NCBI GenBank assembly: GCA_951394405.1 | Contig: OX596334.1 | Location: 620,001 to 684,000 of the forward strand | DNA: 64,000 bases | Source of the DNA: Coprinellus micaceus | Taxonomy: Eukaryota > Basidiomycota > Agaricomycetes > Agaricales > Psathyrellaceae | Reading direction: 5' to 3' | The notes under the pieces: generated by a model | The model's input: the letters and a program-made list of their open reading frames with translations, nothing else | Told to the model about the DNA's origin: nothing | The model's database searches: none | Shown: positions 12,233 to 23,659 of the stretch, piece by piece | Position numbering within the stretch: the first letter of the stretch is position 1 | Layout of the letters: every line of letters begins with the position of its first letter | Position numbers and translations under genes: made by a program

Positions 12233-13211
12233 CAGTGTACTACGGTCACTTGAGACAGCAGAGTGATATTGTGAATTATCTTGTGCAATTCTCCTGGGGA
12301 CACGGTAAATTTGCGACCAAAAGATGCTACAGTATCTCACCTTGTGGTAAACACTCTTCAAATAGTAGAAAAGAGGAAATGAAATCGTGTTATGCCTCGA
12401 ATACCATCGGGGGGTCGAAAACCTCGAATTCCGGTCATTTGAGACAGTGTGACGCGCGTGTGACAGCGTGACAAGAGGCGAGGATATCTCTCTGCTCCCC
12501 ATCCCTCCTCGAGCCATGGTGGTCTATTTTACCAACTTCGACCTCTGTAACAACCTTAAAAAGACTTTCCCTCCTCCGGGGATTGATACCGTTCCCCCCA
12601 GACCTTACGTCCTAGACATCCTGCCTCAGCACATACCTTTGCACCCCTATCTCTAGGCCAATCTTAAGATAGGTTCCGTATGCACTTACTTGCCTCTTGT
12701 AGATGCGTAGACTGGTCATAGAACAGTCTCAATATGCAATAGATCACAAAAAAGGCCATTTCTAAGAGAACTTGACACTATGTATGGAGATCGGGGAGGG
12801 TGGGGTTGGGAAGGGCGTGAGAATGCGACGCGCTTGGGACGCGACCTGTCACACCTCATCCTTTTCCTGTCGTTCTCGTGCAGTTGTGTACAGATCCGTT
12901 TAGTTCTTTCTCCAAGTCCCACATATGATTGGTTAGATTCACAAAGTCGCCTTTGATTGTATATCAGGGGTGTAGTTCTTGTGAAAATCGTGAAATAAAA
13001 GTTGAAATTGTCGGAATTGACGAATTTTGGGTAGTGACGACCAGAGAAGCCCCCCCTCAACATCATTTGTACTTCCCAATTTTTGGGTTATGCGTAGACA
13101 CCAGCCAAGGGCATGTTCTGGCCAAATTTGAACCCAATCGGGCGCACTCCGTGCGAGATATTGTCGACTGTATCAAGTGACCGTGGTGTATCAAATGACC
13201 ATAGTACACTG
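12233..13211. mobile_element. Non-autonomous Tc1/mariner-like element, 979 bp
   Basis: The left end reads CAGTGTACTACGGTCACTTG and the inverted right end reads CAGTGTACTATGGTCATTTG, 18 of 20 identical, both flanked by TA. The CAGTG start and TA duplication are hallmarks of Tc1/mariner elements. Subterminal copies of the GGTCAYTTGA motif recur inside both ends (for example near 12433 and 13173), possible extra transposase-binding sites. The inside has no transposase: the longest frame (12929-13180) has no DDE motif. It is therefore probably mobilised in trans. Confidence 0.75.
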
Positions 13212-13373
13212 TATCATTCCTAATGTAAATACTAAACGCGCAGAGGAGGCCGTGGGCGGTGGATGATGGAACTTCTGGAGGAACACGAGTCGAAGTGGAG
13301 GGGCGAAATGAAACCGTAGGCAGTACTAATGAGAAGTGTTCAAAGGCAATTTCTAGAAAGATGGAATGCACGC

Positions 13374-14532
13374 CTAGCAGCTAAAGCGAGCGACGGGGCG
13401 CTGAGGATAGCGGATGCATTCATGGAAGTCGCCCGATGTTGCGATGCAAAGGCGGTTGCAGTCGCCACAAGTAACGCTGAGCTTCCTGAAATCCGTAGTG
13501 GTAAGCCCTCGATTCTCCTCCCCACTGAGGAGAATCTGCACGAGATCGAAGTCCTCAGCCTCAATGTCGAGAACGGCCCCGTTGCACTTGTGGTGGGCCC
13601 TCCTATCGCTATACAAAATATTGTGGCAGGCCAAGCACTGCCGAAATATCTTCTTGAATTCAGTCTTCGTGATCCCCTCTGCGAACAGTCCACCGAAGCG
13701 AAAGAGGATGTCGAAATTGGTGGTGGCCGGCCGGTTTGGATCGAACTTTGCCAGCTTGCAACGCGAAAAGAAAGAATCATCTATCGCATGGACTTCAGGC
13801 GGGCTGGGGTCAATGAAATCATCTCAACGTGCCGGATAGTTGTTACTCACAAGAAGGTGTTTGTACATCCTCGGGGACATCCAAGTCCGAGCTGCCACGC
13901 TGGCTGAGCAGCCCAGCCGGGAGCTGCTTCTGCTCCGCCCCCGTAAGGCCGTGGCGTTGAAAAGCTACAACGAGAGAAGCACGTCAGTGCCGGTAAAAGG
14001 AGATCGAAGTTGACAATCATACGACTGCCTAAGGTGTGTAGCACAGAATCATCCGTAGAATAAACGGCCCTTGGAGAGACTAGAAAGGGGTTGATCGTGG
14101 TAAGCTGCTGTTTGCGGCTGTACAGGAGGTGTCCGTAGGCTCACCGTCTTCTCCATGCTCCGGGTTTGCGACACTTTCAAGCTTCAAGGGCCCGACTGGA
14201 ATATTCAACGTGAAGTCCATGGGAGAGGCTCGAGATACTTCAGGATGTAGGGGATCGTTCTGGCCAGCATCAACCGCGCCTTTAACGCGGGGAGGGGTGG
14301 CATACATCCAGAGAGGCATGGGTGGCGGGGAGGCCAAATGCAGGGGACGCGGCTTTCGAATGGATGGGGTTCCCCCCCGGACCAATCTGGCAGATTTCTG
14401 ACGAGGAGTGGTTACCGGGAAACGGGAAGAAGAGTGTAAGCCGTAATCGCCGCCTCCCATCGTCGTTGAGTAGGACGAGGTTCCCTTGACCAGGGTGTTG
14501 CGGGCAGTGGGGACGTCGAGCAAGGTGTCCAT
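13374..14532 (-). CDS. Hypothetical protein with two C2HC-like zinc knuckles
   Basis: Minus-strand gene with N-terminal exon from ATG 14532 (MDTLLDVPTARNTLVKG...), Ser/Pro-rich and probably disordered. Middle exons give LTGAEQKQLPAGLLSQRG and end at a donor near 13858. After an intron, the last exon reads DDSFFSRCKLAKFDPNRPA, FDILFRFGGLFAEGITKTEF, then two cysteine/histidine clusters: CLACHNILYSDRRAHHKC (C-x2-C-x10-H-x2-C if the second His is the ligand) and CGDCNRLCIATSGDFHEC (C-x2-C-x11-H-x2-C). The stop is at 13374. Similar FRxC..C...H.C tails occur in lineage-specific Agaricomycete proteins, from memory. The paired knuckles suggest zinc binding and a nucleic-acid or protein contact, but no function can be assigned. 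Exon borders between 13900 and 14160 were not fully resolved. Confidence 0.5.
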
Positions 14533-17189
14533 TTGTCAGAGGTGATGTAGCGAGACGAGATCGAAGGGGGGTGGGGGAGGATGCGGTAGGGATAGTATGC
14601 CAGATATTTTGGGCGACGGTGGAACGGTCGCCATTTTTATCGAGAAAGCGCTCGCAGAGTCCCCGCGCCACTCTGTGAATATTGGATAAATCGCCGACGT
14701 TTGACACGGTCTGGCCGTCAACGTGACGTCCCCGCTGTTCGACAGTAAGAAAGCCGAGGGTATCTTGAAGAATTGGAGACGAGGGTTTGAATGCCTCACG
14801 CCGGTGAAATATGCGCCGGCATTGCGATTCTATTGAAGATGGGTGCCTCCCCATTGGGCGCTTATCAACCACGCAAAATGTTATCGTACCATCCTATTCC
14901 CCGGGAAGCACGCACAGGGAGAAAATCAACGACACTGAACGCTCCCTTCCGGATAACCTGAGCTCATCCAAGAGTGCCGCGGAGCCAAGTTACGGGAACG
15001 CGAAAGAGTCTTGTGCAAGGAATCATGGAAGTTCCCTGCAAGTTGGCATGTCCCAATTCGGATCGTCAGCGGGTTCGATCATGTCAACCTTCCCACAGCC
15101 TTATTCACCGAGCGGGACGTTCGAAGTTTTGTAGCTCGTCTGTTTCTGCCGGCTACTCAGGCGCTCTTATTGGCACCATCCCTGACCTACCACGTACGAT
15201 GGCGCAGGGTTGTCTCGCGGCCTTTTTTGGAGTTTCACTGCTGCGTTCAAGCCATCGCACGCTCACTCCTTCACGCAACCTGACCCAATCCCCCGTCTTG
15301 TTTGACTCTGTGCTCAGTATTACGCCAATCGTCTCCGTGTTTGACTGAGAGGTAGTATGGTACAGCCGGATGCAAATACGAGGTGCGTTGGACCATCACC
15401 CTCAAGCGAGAGCGGGTGCGATTAGCTGATATGCACTGGAAGTTCTAGCAGTCCAGAAACCGCCACCAGACCACAGCAACACGACGGATTGACTATTTCA
15501 CGGCTCCTCTCACGGCAACCCCAAGCTCATATTGTATTGGTTAATGACGAAGAGGTTCGAACAATCCGGCAGCACGATAATCAACTCCTCGGCGTCCGGC
15601 AAGTCGTTCACTTGGATCAAACCGATTCACTGCTGGTATACACCGATGTCGACAGCGATCGGAATATCGTTGCGATGAGTATCTCGAGATTGCGCCCTCT
15701 CTACGAGGTGATAGCTCTCCCGATGGGCCGCGAGCGTGAGCATAGCGTAACTTGGAGTGGACTCATGGCCGTTGTAACCGCTCTCGTCGGTATCTTTACC
15801 TGGAGAGGAGTGTGGGCGTCCTTTCGTACGTTGAAAAGTTGAGTATTGATGCTCCTAGCTCCTTACTGAAGAGTCGTTAAGGTCGGCCGTCGAGGTTCTA
15901 TCACCTAGGCCTTGGATTTCGCAGTGATGTTTCTTGGGGAGTGTCGTTTTCAGTCATCGGTATGGCCCGCCACCAACCATCTCGCTCTGGCGGTACTAAG
16001 GCTGACAGACACCCATAGATACGCAACAGACTATCTTATTTCCCATTTTTCGGTGCCTCCAGGGCTTGTTAAAGGTGCTGAAGGGGTGAGAAGAGGTCTT
16101 GTGGGTGAGCTAGGATTCCCCGTGGCTGCGCGACGTTCAATCTCTCATCACACCGCCATCCTTACAGACCTGGGCGGTTTCCGGATATCGCAGGAGCGCC
16201 CTACTACCCTCGGCGTCGCCTGGGGACACAAAATACGGCGAATTAGAGAGTGTGCCACCATCGTGCGATCACGCCTTCCCTCAGCGAATGTGTTTCCCCC
16301 TTTCAGTTGCCTTGTTCTGGTTGGGCTCTCAGGATCGTATCTCTGCCACCAGCCTGAGTTGTGTATCAACCTTCAGTTACATAAGACAATATCTCCCCCT
16401 TGCAGACGGAATATAAAGCAAATTGCACTACCCTCTTCCAGTCTAACAGGCTCAAGGACGAATCGTCTGCGCTCAGGGCACATGGGTGCCAAGTGGGTCC
16501 TTGTGTGGTCCGCGCTGAGCGTCGATCATGGGTGTCTGTGTTTGAAATCACTGATGGCGAGCATCGCCTCAATTGCCAAATCCGGGCCTAGGGAAGCTGC
16601 CTTTCACCTCTTCCCAACTCCTCGAGTTCTCGGTGGTGGGCCATTGCTTGGCTCAGGGAAAAATACATCCGCCGTACTTTAGGCCTTCAATTAAAGGGCT
16701 CGGCCTGGCAATTTTCCGTTGCACCACACTCAAGGGGTGCCAATCGGAAGCTCACCAACCTGAATCGCCCACGAGCTTCATGATCGTTAGTACCAGCACC
16801 GAATCGTTTGAAGTTGTCGTCTAACCTGCTTCCTTTAGATCTCAGTTGAACCCAGGATATGGAGGGCGAATGTTGCGGCGGGTCGATGCCTGAGCGCTCA
16901 GGCTCGGACTCGGATTAGGAATGTTCGTACGAGACCTTTGCCTCTGATACGGCGGTGTTGCGAACTGACTACTCCCTGTCGTCTAGGATTAGTTGTGCGC
17001 CTCTTTCCCTCTACATCATATACGAGGCTTGTCATGGGGTCTCAACCCCAACGCGTCGGAAACACTTTGGAGTAAGTACGGCGCAGCTTTCTCCAGGTTT
17101 GTCCGAGTTCTTGCCGACCCTCGTCCAAATAGATCTGGGGTCCGTCACTGGGCCCCCACTCTCAAATCTTCACCCCTCTGACGAAGGCC
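14533..17189. other. Intergenic region between the zinc-knuckle gene and the Plavaka gene
   Basis: Gene-poor except for a possible small open frame at 15489-15842 described separately. The frame at 15912-16682 is long but Cys/Pro/Arg-rich, motif-free and overlapped by other frames, so I treat it as chance. No terminal repeat of the Plavaka element was identified here. Confidence 0.35.
15489..15842 (+). CDS. Possible small hypothetical protein (117 aa)
   Basis: Not recognised. The frame contains a protein-like stretch (IVLVNDEEVRTIRQHDNQLL; HLDQTDSLLVYTDVDSDRNI) with balanced composition, followed by a hydrophobic C-terminal segment (LMAVVTALVGIFTW) that could be a membrane anchor. The start codon is uncertain and there is no homology signal I can name. 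It may be an exon of a decayed gene. Confidence 0.2.
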   Translation: MTISRLLSRQPQAHIVLVNDEEVRTIRQHDNQLLGVRQVVHLDQTDSLLVYTDVDSDRNIVAMSISRLRPLYEVIALPMGREREHSVTWSGLMAVVTALVGIFTWRGVWASFRTLKS

Positions 17190-20100
17190 ATGGATGACGA
17201 GGACTCTTTCAACGAGGGTGCAGCATGGGTCCGTAAATGCTCATGCGGAAGGCGGCTGTATCAGCCGAACAGTTATACTAACCATATCAATGGTTGTACC
17301 GTCTACAAGAGCAACGTGGGTTCGAGCTTAGAGGGCGCGAGGGCCCGTTTCAAGGAGAAGAAAGCCACGAAAGCCAAGAAGGGAAAGGCAGCGTTGGCTA
17401 CTTGGTTTGGGGACGGGAACCTCGACGTGGACGCCGTCATCCCCGCGGGCTCATCTCAAGGCTCAGATTACCAAAATCAGCACGATGATCTCGTAGTAAG
17501 CCGCACCTTCCTCCCCCACCTATCCCGCCACCTGATTGCCATCTCAACAGTACACAGCCCCAGCAAGGATAGACAGCCCTGACTTACTCACGCAGATCCA
17601 AGTTGAACGCCAGGTGGACTATGAACCCGACCTGACTACGCATGGCCGTGGTCTCCGAGCGCACAAACCGGTCCAAAAGTTCAAAGACTTCGCTTTGACG
17701 TCGACGATTCCGTTCAATATACCTTCCCTCCCCCCGGAAGCTTTTGAGGAAGACCAAGAGGGTGCCATCGACGCTGCTGAAGGCTCTGGCCAAATTCCAG
17801 ATAATATGGTTACTCTCGGAGCAGCCACAGAGCCTGAGGCCATGCGTGGCACAGTAGGGGATGACGCTCTGTGGAAGAAGACGCCTAGGAACGTGTTCGG
17901 TTTGTACAAAAAGTATTGGACAACAGAGGAACGCCCCCACGATCCCGACCATTACATCTCCGGGAAGGACCTGCAGGAGGATACAGCGGATGAAAGCCCC
18001 CCTCCGGAATCTGGACCTGCTAAGGACATCCACCCCTTCCCCAACCTCAACTCTTTCTTGCTGGGAGAGTGGTACTGGGGCGATCGCATCGACAAGAGTC
18101 GAGAGTCCTTTCGAGAACTGCTCAGTATCATCGCCAGTCCGGAGTTCGACCCGGGAGACATTCGCGCAACCGACTGGGATCAAGTCAACTCGTCTTTAGC
18201 ATCATCTGAATTCGACGAACGCGGGAAGTCGCACCCGAATTGGATTGGCGACGGCACATCCTGGCAATCCGCAGTGGTTACCCTCGACGTCCCTTTCAAC
18301 AGCACTTCCCTCGATCCCGGCCCTCACCCATTCCAGGTACCCGACTTCCGCTACCGGTCCCTGGTCCCAATCATTACCGAACGTTTAAAGGACGTGGCGA
18401 GGGGCGAACAATTCCACATCGTTCCGGTGGATCTGCGCTGGCTGCCCTGTGAGGGGGGTCCTGACTCTCGGGTCTATGGTGAGCTATATAACTCGCCTGC
18501 ATTCATTGAGGCCTTCAAGGAAGTTCAGGTAAGTGGCCATCTTCTCGGGCCTTCGATCTTCAGCTTATTCAACACGCTCTCTATACGTGCAACAGAACTT
18601 ACCACCAGAGGATTCGGAAGATCACTTACCTCGCTACGTCGTTGGTTTGATGTTCGCATCAGACCAAACCATGCTGGCGTCCTTCGGAAGCGCCAAAATC
18701 TGGCCTTTGTACATGCTCTTTGGCAATGAATCTAAGCATCGGCGTTCGAAAGCATCCCTGAAGCTATTTGAAGAGGTTGCATACTTTCAAGTGGTACGTT
18801 CCCCGACACCAGATTCGAGTCCGAGTCTTTGTCGTCGAGAAGCTGAACAAGGTTCCCTAGATTCCAGACCACTTTCAGGACTGGTATATCAGCCAGGCTG
18901 GCAAGAGAAATGTCGGAGTCCCTCTCGGTACCTTCTTGAATCGGGAATTATTTCAAGCTCAATGGCGAATCCTCCTGGATGACGACTTCGTGAACGCGTA
19001 CAGACATGGTATTGCTGTTACCTGCTTCGACGAAGTTCGAAGGCGCTTCTACCCTCGCATTATGACTTATTCGGCTGATTATCCTGAACGGTGGGAGGAT
19101 TTCGTGCTCATCTATTCAATCAACCAAACTAACCTGGGACAGGGTATCCATCGTTGGGGTCCGGAGCAATGGAGACCGACCATGTCCAAGATGCCTGGTT
19201 GCAGCATGTGATATTCATCAGATGGGTTCTCTCGAGGATCGTCTAGTTCGGAATATGCAGCGTCGCATCGACGACAACGATCGGAAGGGTAAGGTCGAGC
19301 GCGCCCGCCGTTCGATTTACAAGGACCACTACAATGTGAACTCCGGACCTGTAGAGGCCGAATTGAAACCGACCTCGCTGGTTCCCGCTCAGGTAGGTGC
19401 AGCATGTGGCGTGCCGCCTCTTGAAGTCGTCCTTGCTGATCGGGATTCCTTGTAGAACGCGTTCTCCAATCGACTCTCCGAGCTGGGCCTCGATGTATTT
19501 CGCATAGTATCGGTCGACATCTTGCATGAAGTTGAGATTGGAGTCTGGAAGTCGTTGTTTATTCACCTCCTCCGGGTTCTCGAATCGGTTGATAAGGCGC
19601 TCCTCAATACTCTCAACTCCAGGTTTGTCATTTCAAAGATGTAGTAGCCGCCATGGCTCATTTGGCTCTTGCAGGTTCCGGGAGGTCCCCGGTTTTGGGA
19701 AGGACACGATCCGTCGTTTCGGCAACAATGTGTCAGAAATGAAACAATTTGCTGCTCGAGAGTACGAAGATATTTTGCAGGTATGCCTGTTCCGTCGACG
19801 TCTCTCAGCGGGTCGATTGACGTCATCTCAGTGTTCCATTCCTGTTTTCGATGGCCTGATCCCTGGTCACCACGGCGATCGCCTGCTGGATATTCTCTTC
19901 ACATTCGCTTATTGGCATGCTTTGGCAAAGCTTCGCTTCCACACCGACGGCACTTTGTCGATTCTCGACGACTGGACCGTCACCCTTGGGGAGGAGTCTA
20001 GGGCATTCGCTGCACTCACCGCCGATTCCTTTCAGACGAAGGAACTCCGGCGTGAATACGAGGCCCGCAAGCGGAGGCAGGCTCGAGCAAGTACCCGAAA

Positions 20101-21910
20101 GCAAAAAAAAGGCTCAAAACCCCGTCGCTCTGCCGCTCGGGCCCGTTCAACTGCGTCAGCGCCAAGCGACTTCACCACTGAAACCGGCGGGGAGTCGGAC
20201 GCTTCAGGTCGGTCGGCGGTCCATCCGAATCCTGTATCCCTGACTGACTCGATTGCTTCCGATGAATGTGTTTGACTGTTAGATGGTAATTACTATCCCC
20301 TCCAAGTATTCTCTATGTCGAGCACTAACAACGGTATCACGACGATAGGCCGCAAGTCTAAGGTTTGGAACATCAACACGCCGAAGTTTCATTCCCTCGG
20401 CGATGTCACTTCTTACATTCGGGTGTTTGGTACGACTGACTCGTACTCCACGCAACTGGTAAGAGGTTCAAGTTTGGCCTGCTTTTTTTGCCAACTTACT
20501 TTTGAGGCCAGTCCGAACGATTCCATCGCTTCCCTAAGTCACGGTACAGGCGAACGAACAAGAAAAAGGCGGCATATCAAATTTCCCGCATTCAAACTCG
20601 CCAAAGAAGGATCAAAAAGCTTCGCATGACCCTCACTCCCTCCTCTGACGAAGGCGTCCCCGAAGAAGCCTACAGTGCCTCGTATTTCATTGGAAAGTCT
20701 CAGAATCACCCAGTGCAGCTATCACGCCTCGTGTTCGTGAACTCGAGCGATCCTGCAGTGAGGGTATGTTTCTTTTTGTCCCACATTCTGGGTAGTAGAC
20801 CGACCTCCCACCTGAATTAGGACTTCATCCCCAAGCTCAAGCGCCACCTACATCCCCGTGTGATGGAGAAGCTGTTACGGGAAGCTCGACTTGAACCAGA
20901 GGAATATGCCAGTGCCTTGAGGGTCCTAGAAGCCCGAGTACGCGACAAGGACAAGGAAACGCCCACCAACGGGGAACTCAACACCATCTACATACACTCG
21001 GACCGTGTTTATCAACATAGCATTGCGCAGATCAACTACACGACCTACGACTGCCGGAGAGACCAGGACACACTTAACTGCTCCACAACGCGAAGGGATC
21101 TAATGTGTTTGCGGAAGGACAAGCCGGGCGCGAGCACGGTCAATCAATTTATTTTCGGCCGGCTGCTAGGTGTTTTCCATGTCAACGTCGTCTACGGAGG
21201 GCCAGGAATGCTGGACCACAGGGCGCGAAGGTTTGACTTCCTTTGGGTCCGTTGGTACGAGCCCCTTCTCCCCAACGTTCCGCATTCCGCTATCTGGTCC
21301 ACCAAGCGCATGGAAGGTTTGTCTTTCATGCCCCTGTCCAACCCAGCAGCGTGCGATTTTGTCGACCCAGCTGATGTCGTCAGGGCTGCACACATCATTC
21401 CCCGATTTGCGGCTGGAAAACGCTACGGAGAACTCGACATCCAGTCGGGGAGACTGTTCTCAATCTGGGCTAGGGACCAAGACGAGTGGAACGAGTACTA
21501 CGTGAATGTGTGAGTCGATTTATGGGCGACTCTTCTCGACTACAATTACTGACATGGTCGTCTTCAGCTTTGCGGATCGCGACATGCTCATGAGATTTCA
21601 CTGGGGCATGGCTGCCGGGCACACTTATGCTCATCCCAAAGCCCCTTCGAATGACCCTGCCAGCGGCGGCCCACTGTCTACCAGCGACACAGCACCGACC
21701 CGGGACCGCCATCGCACTGGGGAGTCTGACGAACCGATGGACGTCGACGTAAACGATCTTCAAGATTCCGGGGCCACCGATTCAGACGATTCTCAATATG
21801 ACCAAGGAGACCGAAGCGACGAGGGTACGATATCCAGTGGTTCGGACGAGGACGCGTCTGACGGTAGGTCGAGCGGCGGTGAAGGTGATGACGAGGACGC
21901 ATTTCTGTAG
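17190..21910 (+). CDS. Plavaka-type transposase
   Basis: Large multi-exon gene. ATG 17190 is followed by a zinc-finger-like N-terminus, CSCGRRLYQPNSYTNHINGC, and a basic segment. Then come blocks typical of basidiomycete Plavaka transposon proteins: FPNLNSFLLGEWYWG, GLMFASDQTMLASFGSAKIW, PLYMLFGNESKHRR, GIAVTCFDEVRRRFYPRI, MTYSADYPE, RPCPRCLV, VSVDILHEVEIGVWKSLF, IPVFDGLIPGHHGDRLLDIL, WHALAKLRFHT, WNINTPKFHSLGDV, IRVFGTTDSYSTQLS, ERFHRFPKSRYRRTNKK, INYTTYDCRRDQDTLN, LLGVFHVNVVYGGPG, FDFLWVRWYE and FADRDMLMRFHWGMAAGHTY. The C-terminal tail is Asp/Ser-rich and ends at 21910. Introns of 50-70 nt sit at about 17493, 18530, 18793, 19092, 19393, 19622, 19781, 20459, 20765 and 21512. It acts in the nucleus to cut and move its own element. 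One junction near 20237-20282 is unclear, so the gene may carry a small lesion there; otherwise it looks complete. Confidence 0.85.
17190..21910. mobile_element. Plavaka-type DNA transposon, coding part
   Basis: Assigned from its transposase. The outer ends and target duplication were not located in 14.5-17.2 kb or 21.9-22.5 kb, so the coordinates cover only the gene. Confidence 0.6.
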
Positions 21911-22533
21911 TAACTTACTCGACCCCACATACACTTCCAAACAAATTGGATGCTTGGCACATGTGTGGGAGTATGATTCAAGTGAAAACACTTCCGATGA
22001 GTCTATGCTGCACACGCCGCTCCAAGACCGCTTCGAACTACTCAGCGGCGACTCTTCGGCGGATCTGAAGGATGGAAGTCTAGCTGTCTGAGCCGGTTTC
22101 CGTGAATGTTGGTCGATTCTTCCGTCTCGTGTAACCCGTATTGCAGAGTTAGGGTTATAAGGGTGCGTCAAATTCTTAGTGGAACCATTCCGATCCTCAC
22201 TTATGACAGGTTTTGGATCCTACCGCCAAATGCTGAACCTGTTCAACTCGAGGTTCGACCACTTCTCTCGGCACAGATGGATAGCCCTGTCTCAGAGACA
22301 GCTAGGTATGCCACATCCTGAGGCTCAATTTGAAGGCACGACTGAGGCACTTGATTCTAGAAGGCCTGGATCCCCCCCTCATGTTGAGTACGACCCATGG
22401 TCACGGCGGCGAGGAGCATGTACCGGTGTTCATGATCTGTCGGACTTCGTGTTGCTTCATCCTCGTGGTGGAGCTAGGTGAGGTTCCGATTCCCACTTCG
22501 TTTGCTGGTGATCTTACCTCCCAACAGCGCCCA

Positions 22534-22541
22534 GGCGTGAC
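22534..22541. repeat. 8-bp target-site duplication, left (GGCGTGAC)
   Basis: Perfect direct repeat GGCGTGAC at 22534-22541 and 23022-23029, bracketing the MITE. An 8-bp duplication is typical of hAT and related superfamilies. Confidence 0.85.
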
Positions 22542-23021
22542 TAAGGCATAGCATGAGTGCACTCGTGAGTATACTCGGATCTGTGGCACAAGTACTTGTG
22601 CCCAAAAATGCCAAACTCGGATTCACATGAGTATTTTCCCACGAGTGACTCGGATTCACGGATCCGGGTCAGCACGAGTATTCTCACGGATCTACTTGCA
22701 AGTACTTGCGAGTTTTGACCTGATATCAAGCCTTATCTATACTATGTCTACCATATATAGGGTGTAGGGTGGTGTCCAGGGAGTAGAACAAGTGTATACT
22801 ACCACAAGCCACCAATATAAGTGCCCAAAACATGAAAGTAATACAAGTATTCAATCCCTCGGATCTGTGCCACAAGTACTTGTGTGCAGAAATCCAATAC
22901 TCGGATCCACACGAGTATGTTCCCACGGGTGACTCGGACTCACGGATCCGAGTATTGATGGGTATTCCCACGGTTCTACTTGTGAGTACTTGTGAGTAGG
23001 CCTGACTCGTGCTATGCCTTA
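22542..23021. mobile_element. 480-bp MITE with 8-bp target duplication (hAT-like)
   Basis: The left terminus is TAAGGCATAGCATGAGT and the inverted right terminus TAAGGCATAGCACGAGT, 16 of 17 identical, flanked by perfect GGCGTGAC duplications. There is no coding capacity. Inside, two direct blocks of about 140 bp (about 22571-22710 and 22857-22998) share the order CTCGGATCTGTG, CACAAGTACTTGTG (a perfect palindrome), CCCACG-GTGACTCGGA and CACGGATCC. The whole element is thus built of short ACTCG/AGTACT motifs that may be transposase-binding sites. The size and lack of genes make it non-autonomous. Confidence 0.85.
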
Positions 23022-23659
23022 GGCGTGACGATCCCCTTCAGTGTTCTTCAAAGCTCATGTTTGGCATCCTTTTAGAGCTGAGGCTCCCCCCCTCCATCCC
23101 CCGTTCAACTTGGCTGGCAGGTGATCGCCGTGTCGCCCTCGAAGCGACAATTCGGCCCTTCAGTACCTTCAAGGTTCCCAATGAGTCGGTGTGTCCGAGT
23201 TGGCTTATGATCGCGTTGGCTCTTTGTACTTACCGCAAGTTGTCCAGGCCTGGCAACACAGTCTGGAGCAAGGGCTCCCGGAATACACCGCGGCGAAACT
23301 AATCCAACCGGCGGAGTATCATCACATGGGGATCAAGCTTCTCGCGAGATCTGCCCAAAGGTGAGCTTCAAAGGGCACCATCAGTACTAGTGCATGAGTG
23401 ACCCCCGGCTCCCTTTCACTTTACACCAGATACAGGCTCTGTCGCCATGGTCAAGAACTAAGTTGGGAGTCGACGAGTCTCGAGCTCCGAGTACGTTTAA
23501 TGCGTTTTGGGTTCGCGTCTCCAACGTTGGAGACCGCTGCGATTGCTTTTGTGTACCCGATGATACCAGGTGATACCCCAGATCGTGCGCTACCCACATC
23601 TAGCCTGGTACTTCATCGTGACCCCTTAGAAGGCAGTAGAGCCTGCCTTCATTGTTGAA

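Larger units (their letters stand above)
22130..23650 (+). pseudogene. Coding-like multi-exon remnant interrupted by a MITE
   Basis: Several protein-like blocks lie on the plus strand: SYRQMLNLFNSRFDHFSRHR near 22210, EEHVPVFMICRTSCCFILVV near 22410, and after the insertion RRVALEATIRPFSTFKV near 23130 and AWQHSLEQGLPEYTAAKLI near 23250. FNAFWVRVSNVGDRCDCF is near 23500. A likely acceptor (ccaacag) precedes the exon containing the 480-bp MITE at 22542-23021. With the MITE removed, that exon can be read on in one frame, although a second frame also looks coding there, so a frameshift is possible. I do not recognise the family. Given the insertion and the conflicting frames, it is probably broken. 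Confidence 0.35.

Noticed and set aside
12929..13180. Open frame inside the Tc1-like element
   Set aside because: 83 codons, no DDE or helix-turn-helix pattern; likely chance.
13329..13907. Plus-strand open frame of 192 codons
   Set aside because: The minus strand carries two cysteine/histidine knuckles and spliceable exons over the same DNA; the plus frame is its shadow.
15912..16682. 256-codon plus-strand frame
   Set aside because: Biased composition, no motif, no splice partners, competing frames on both strands.
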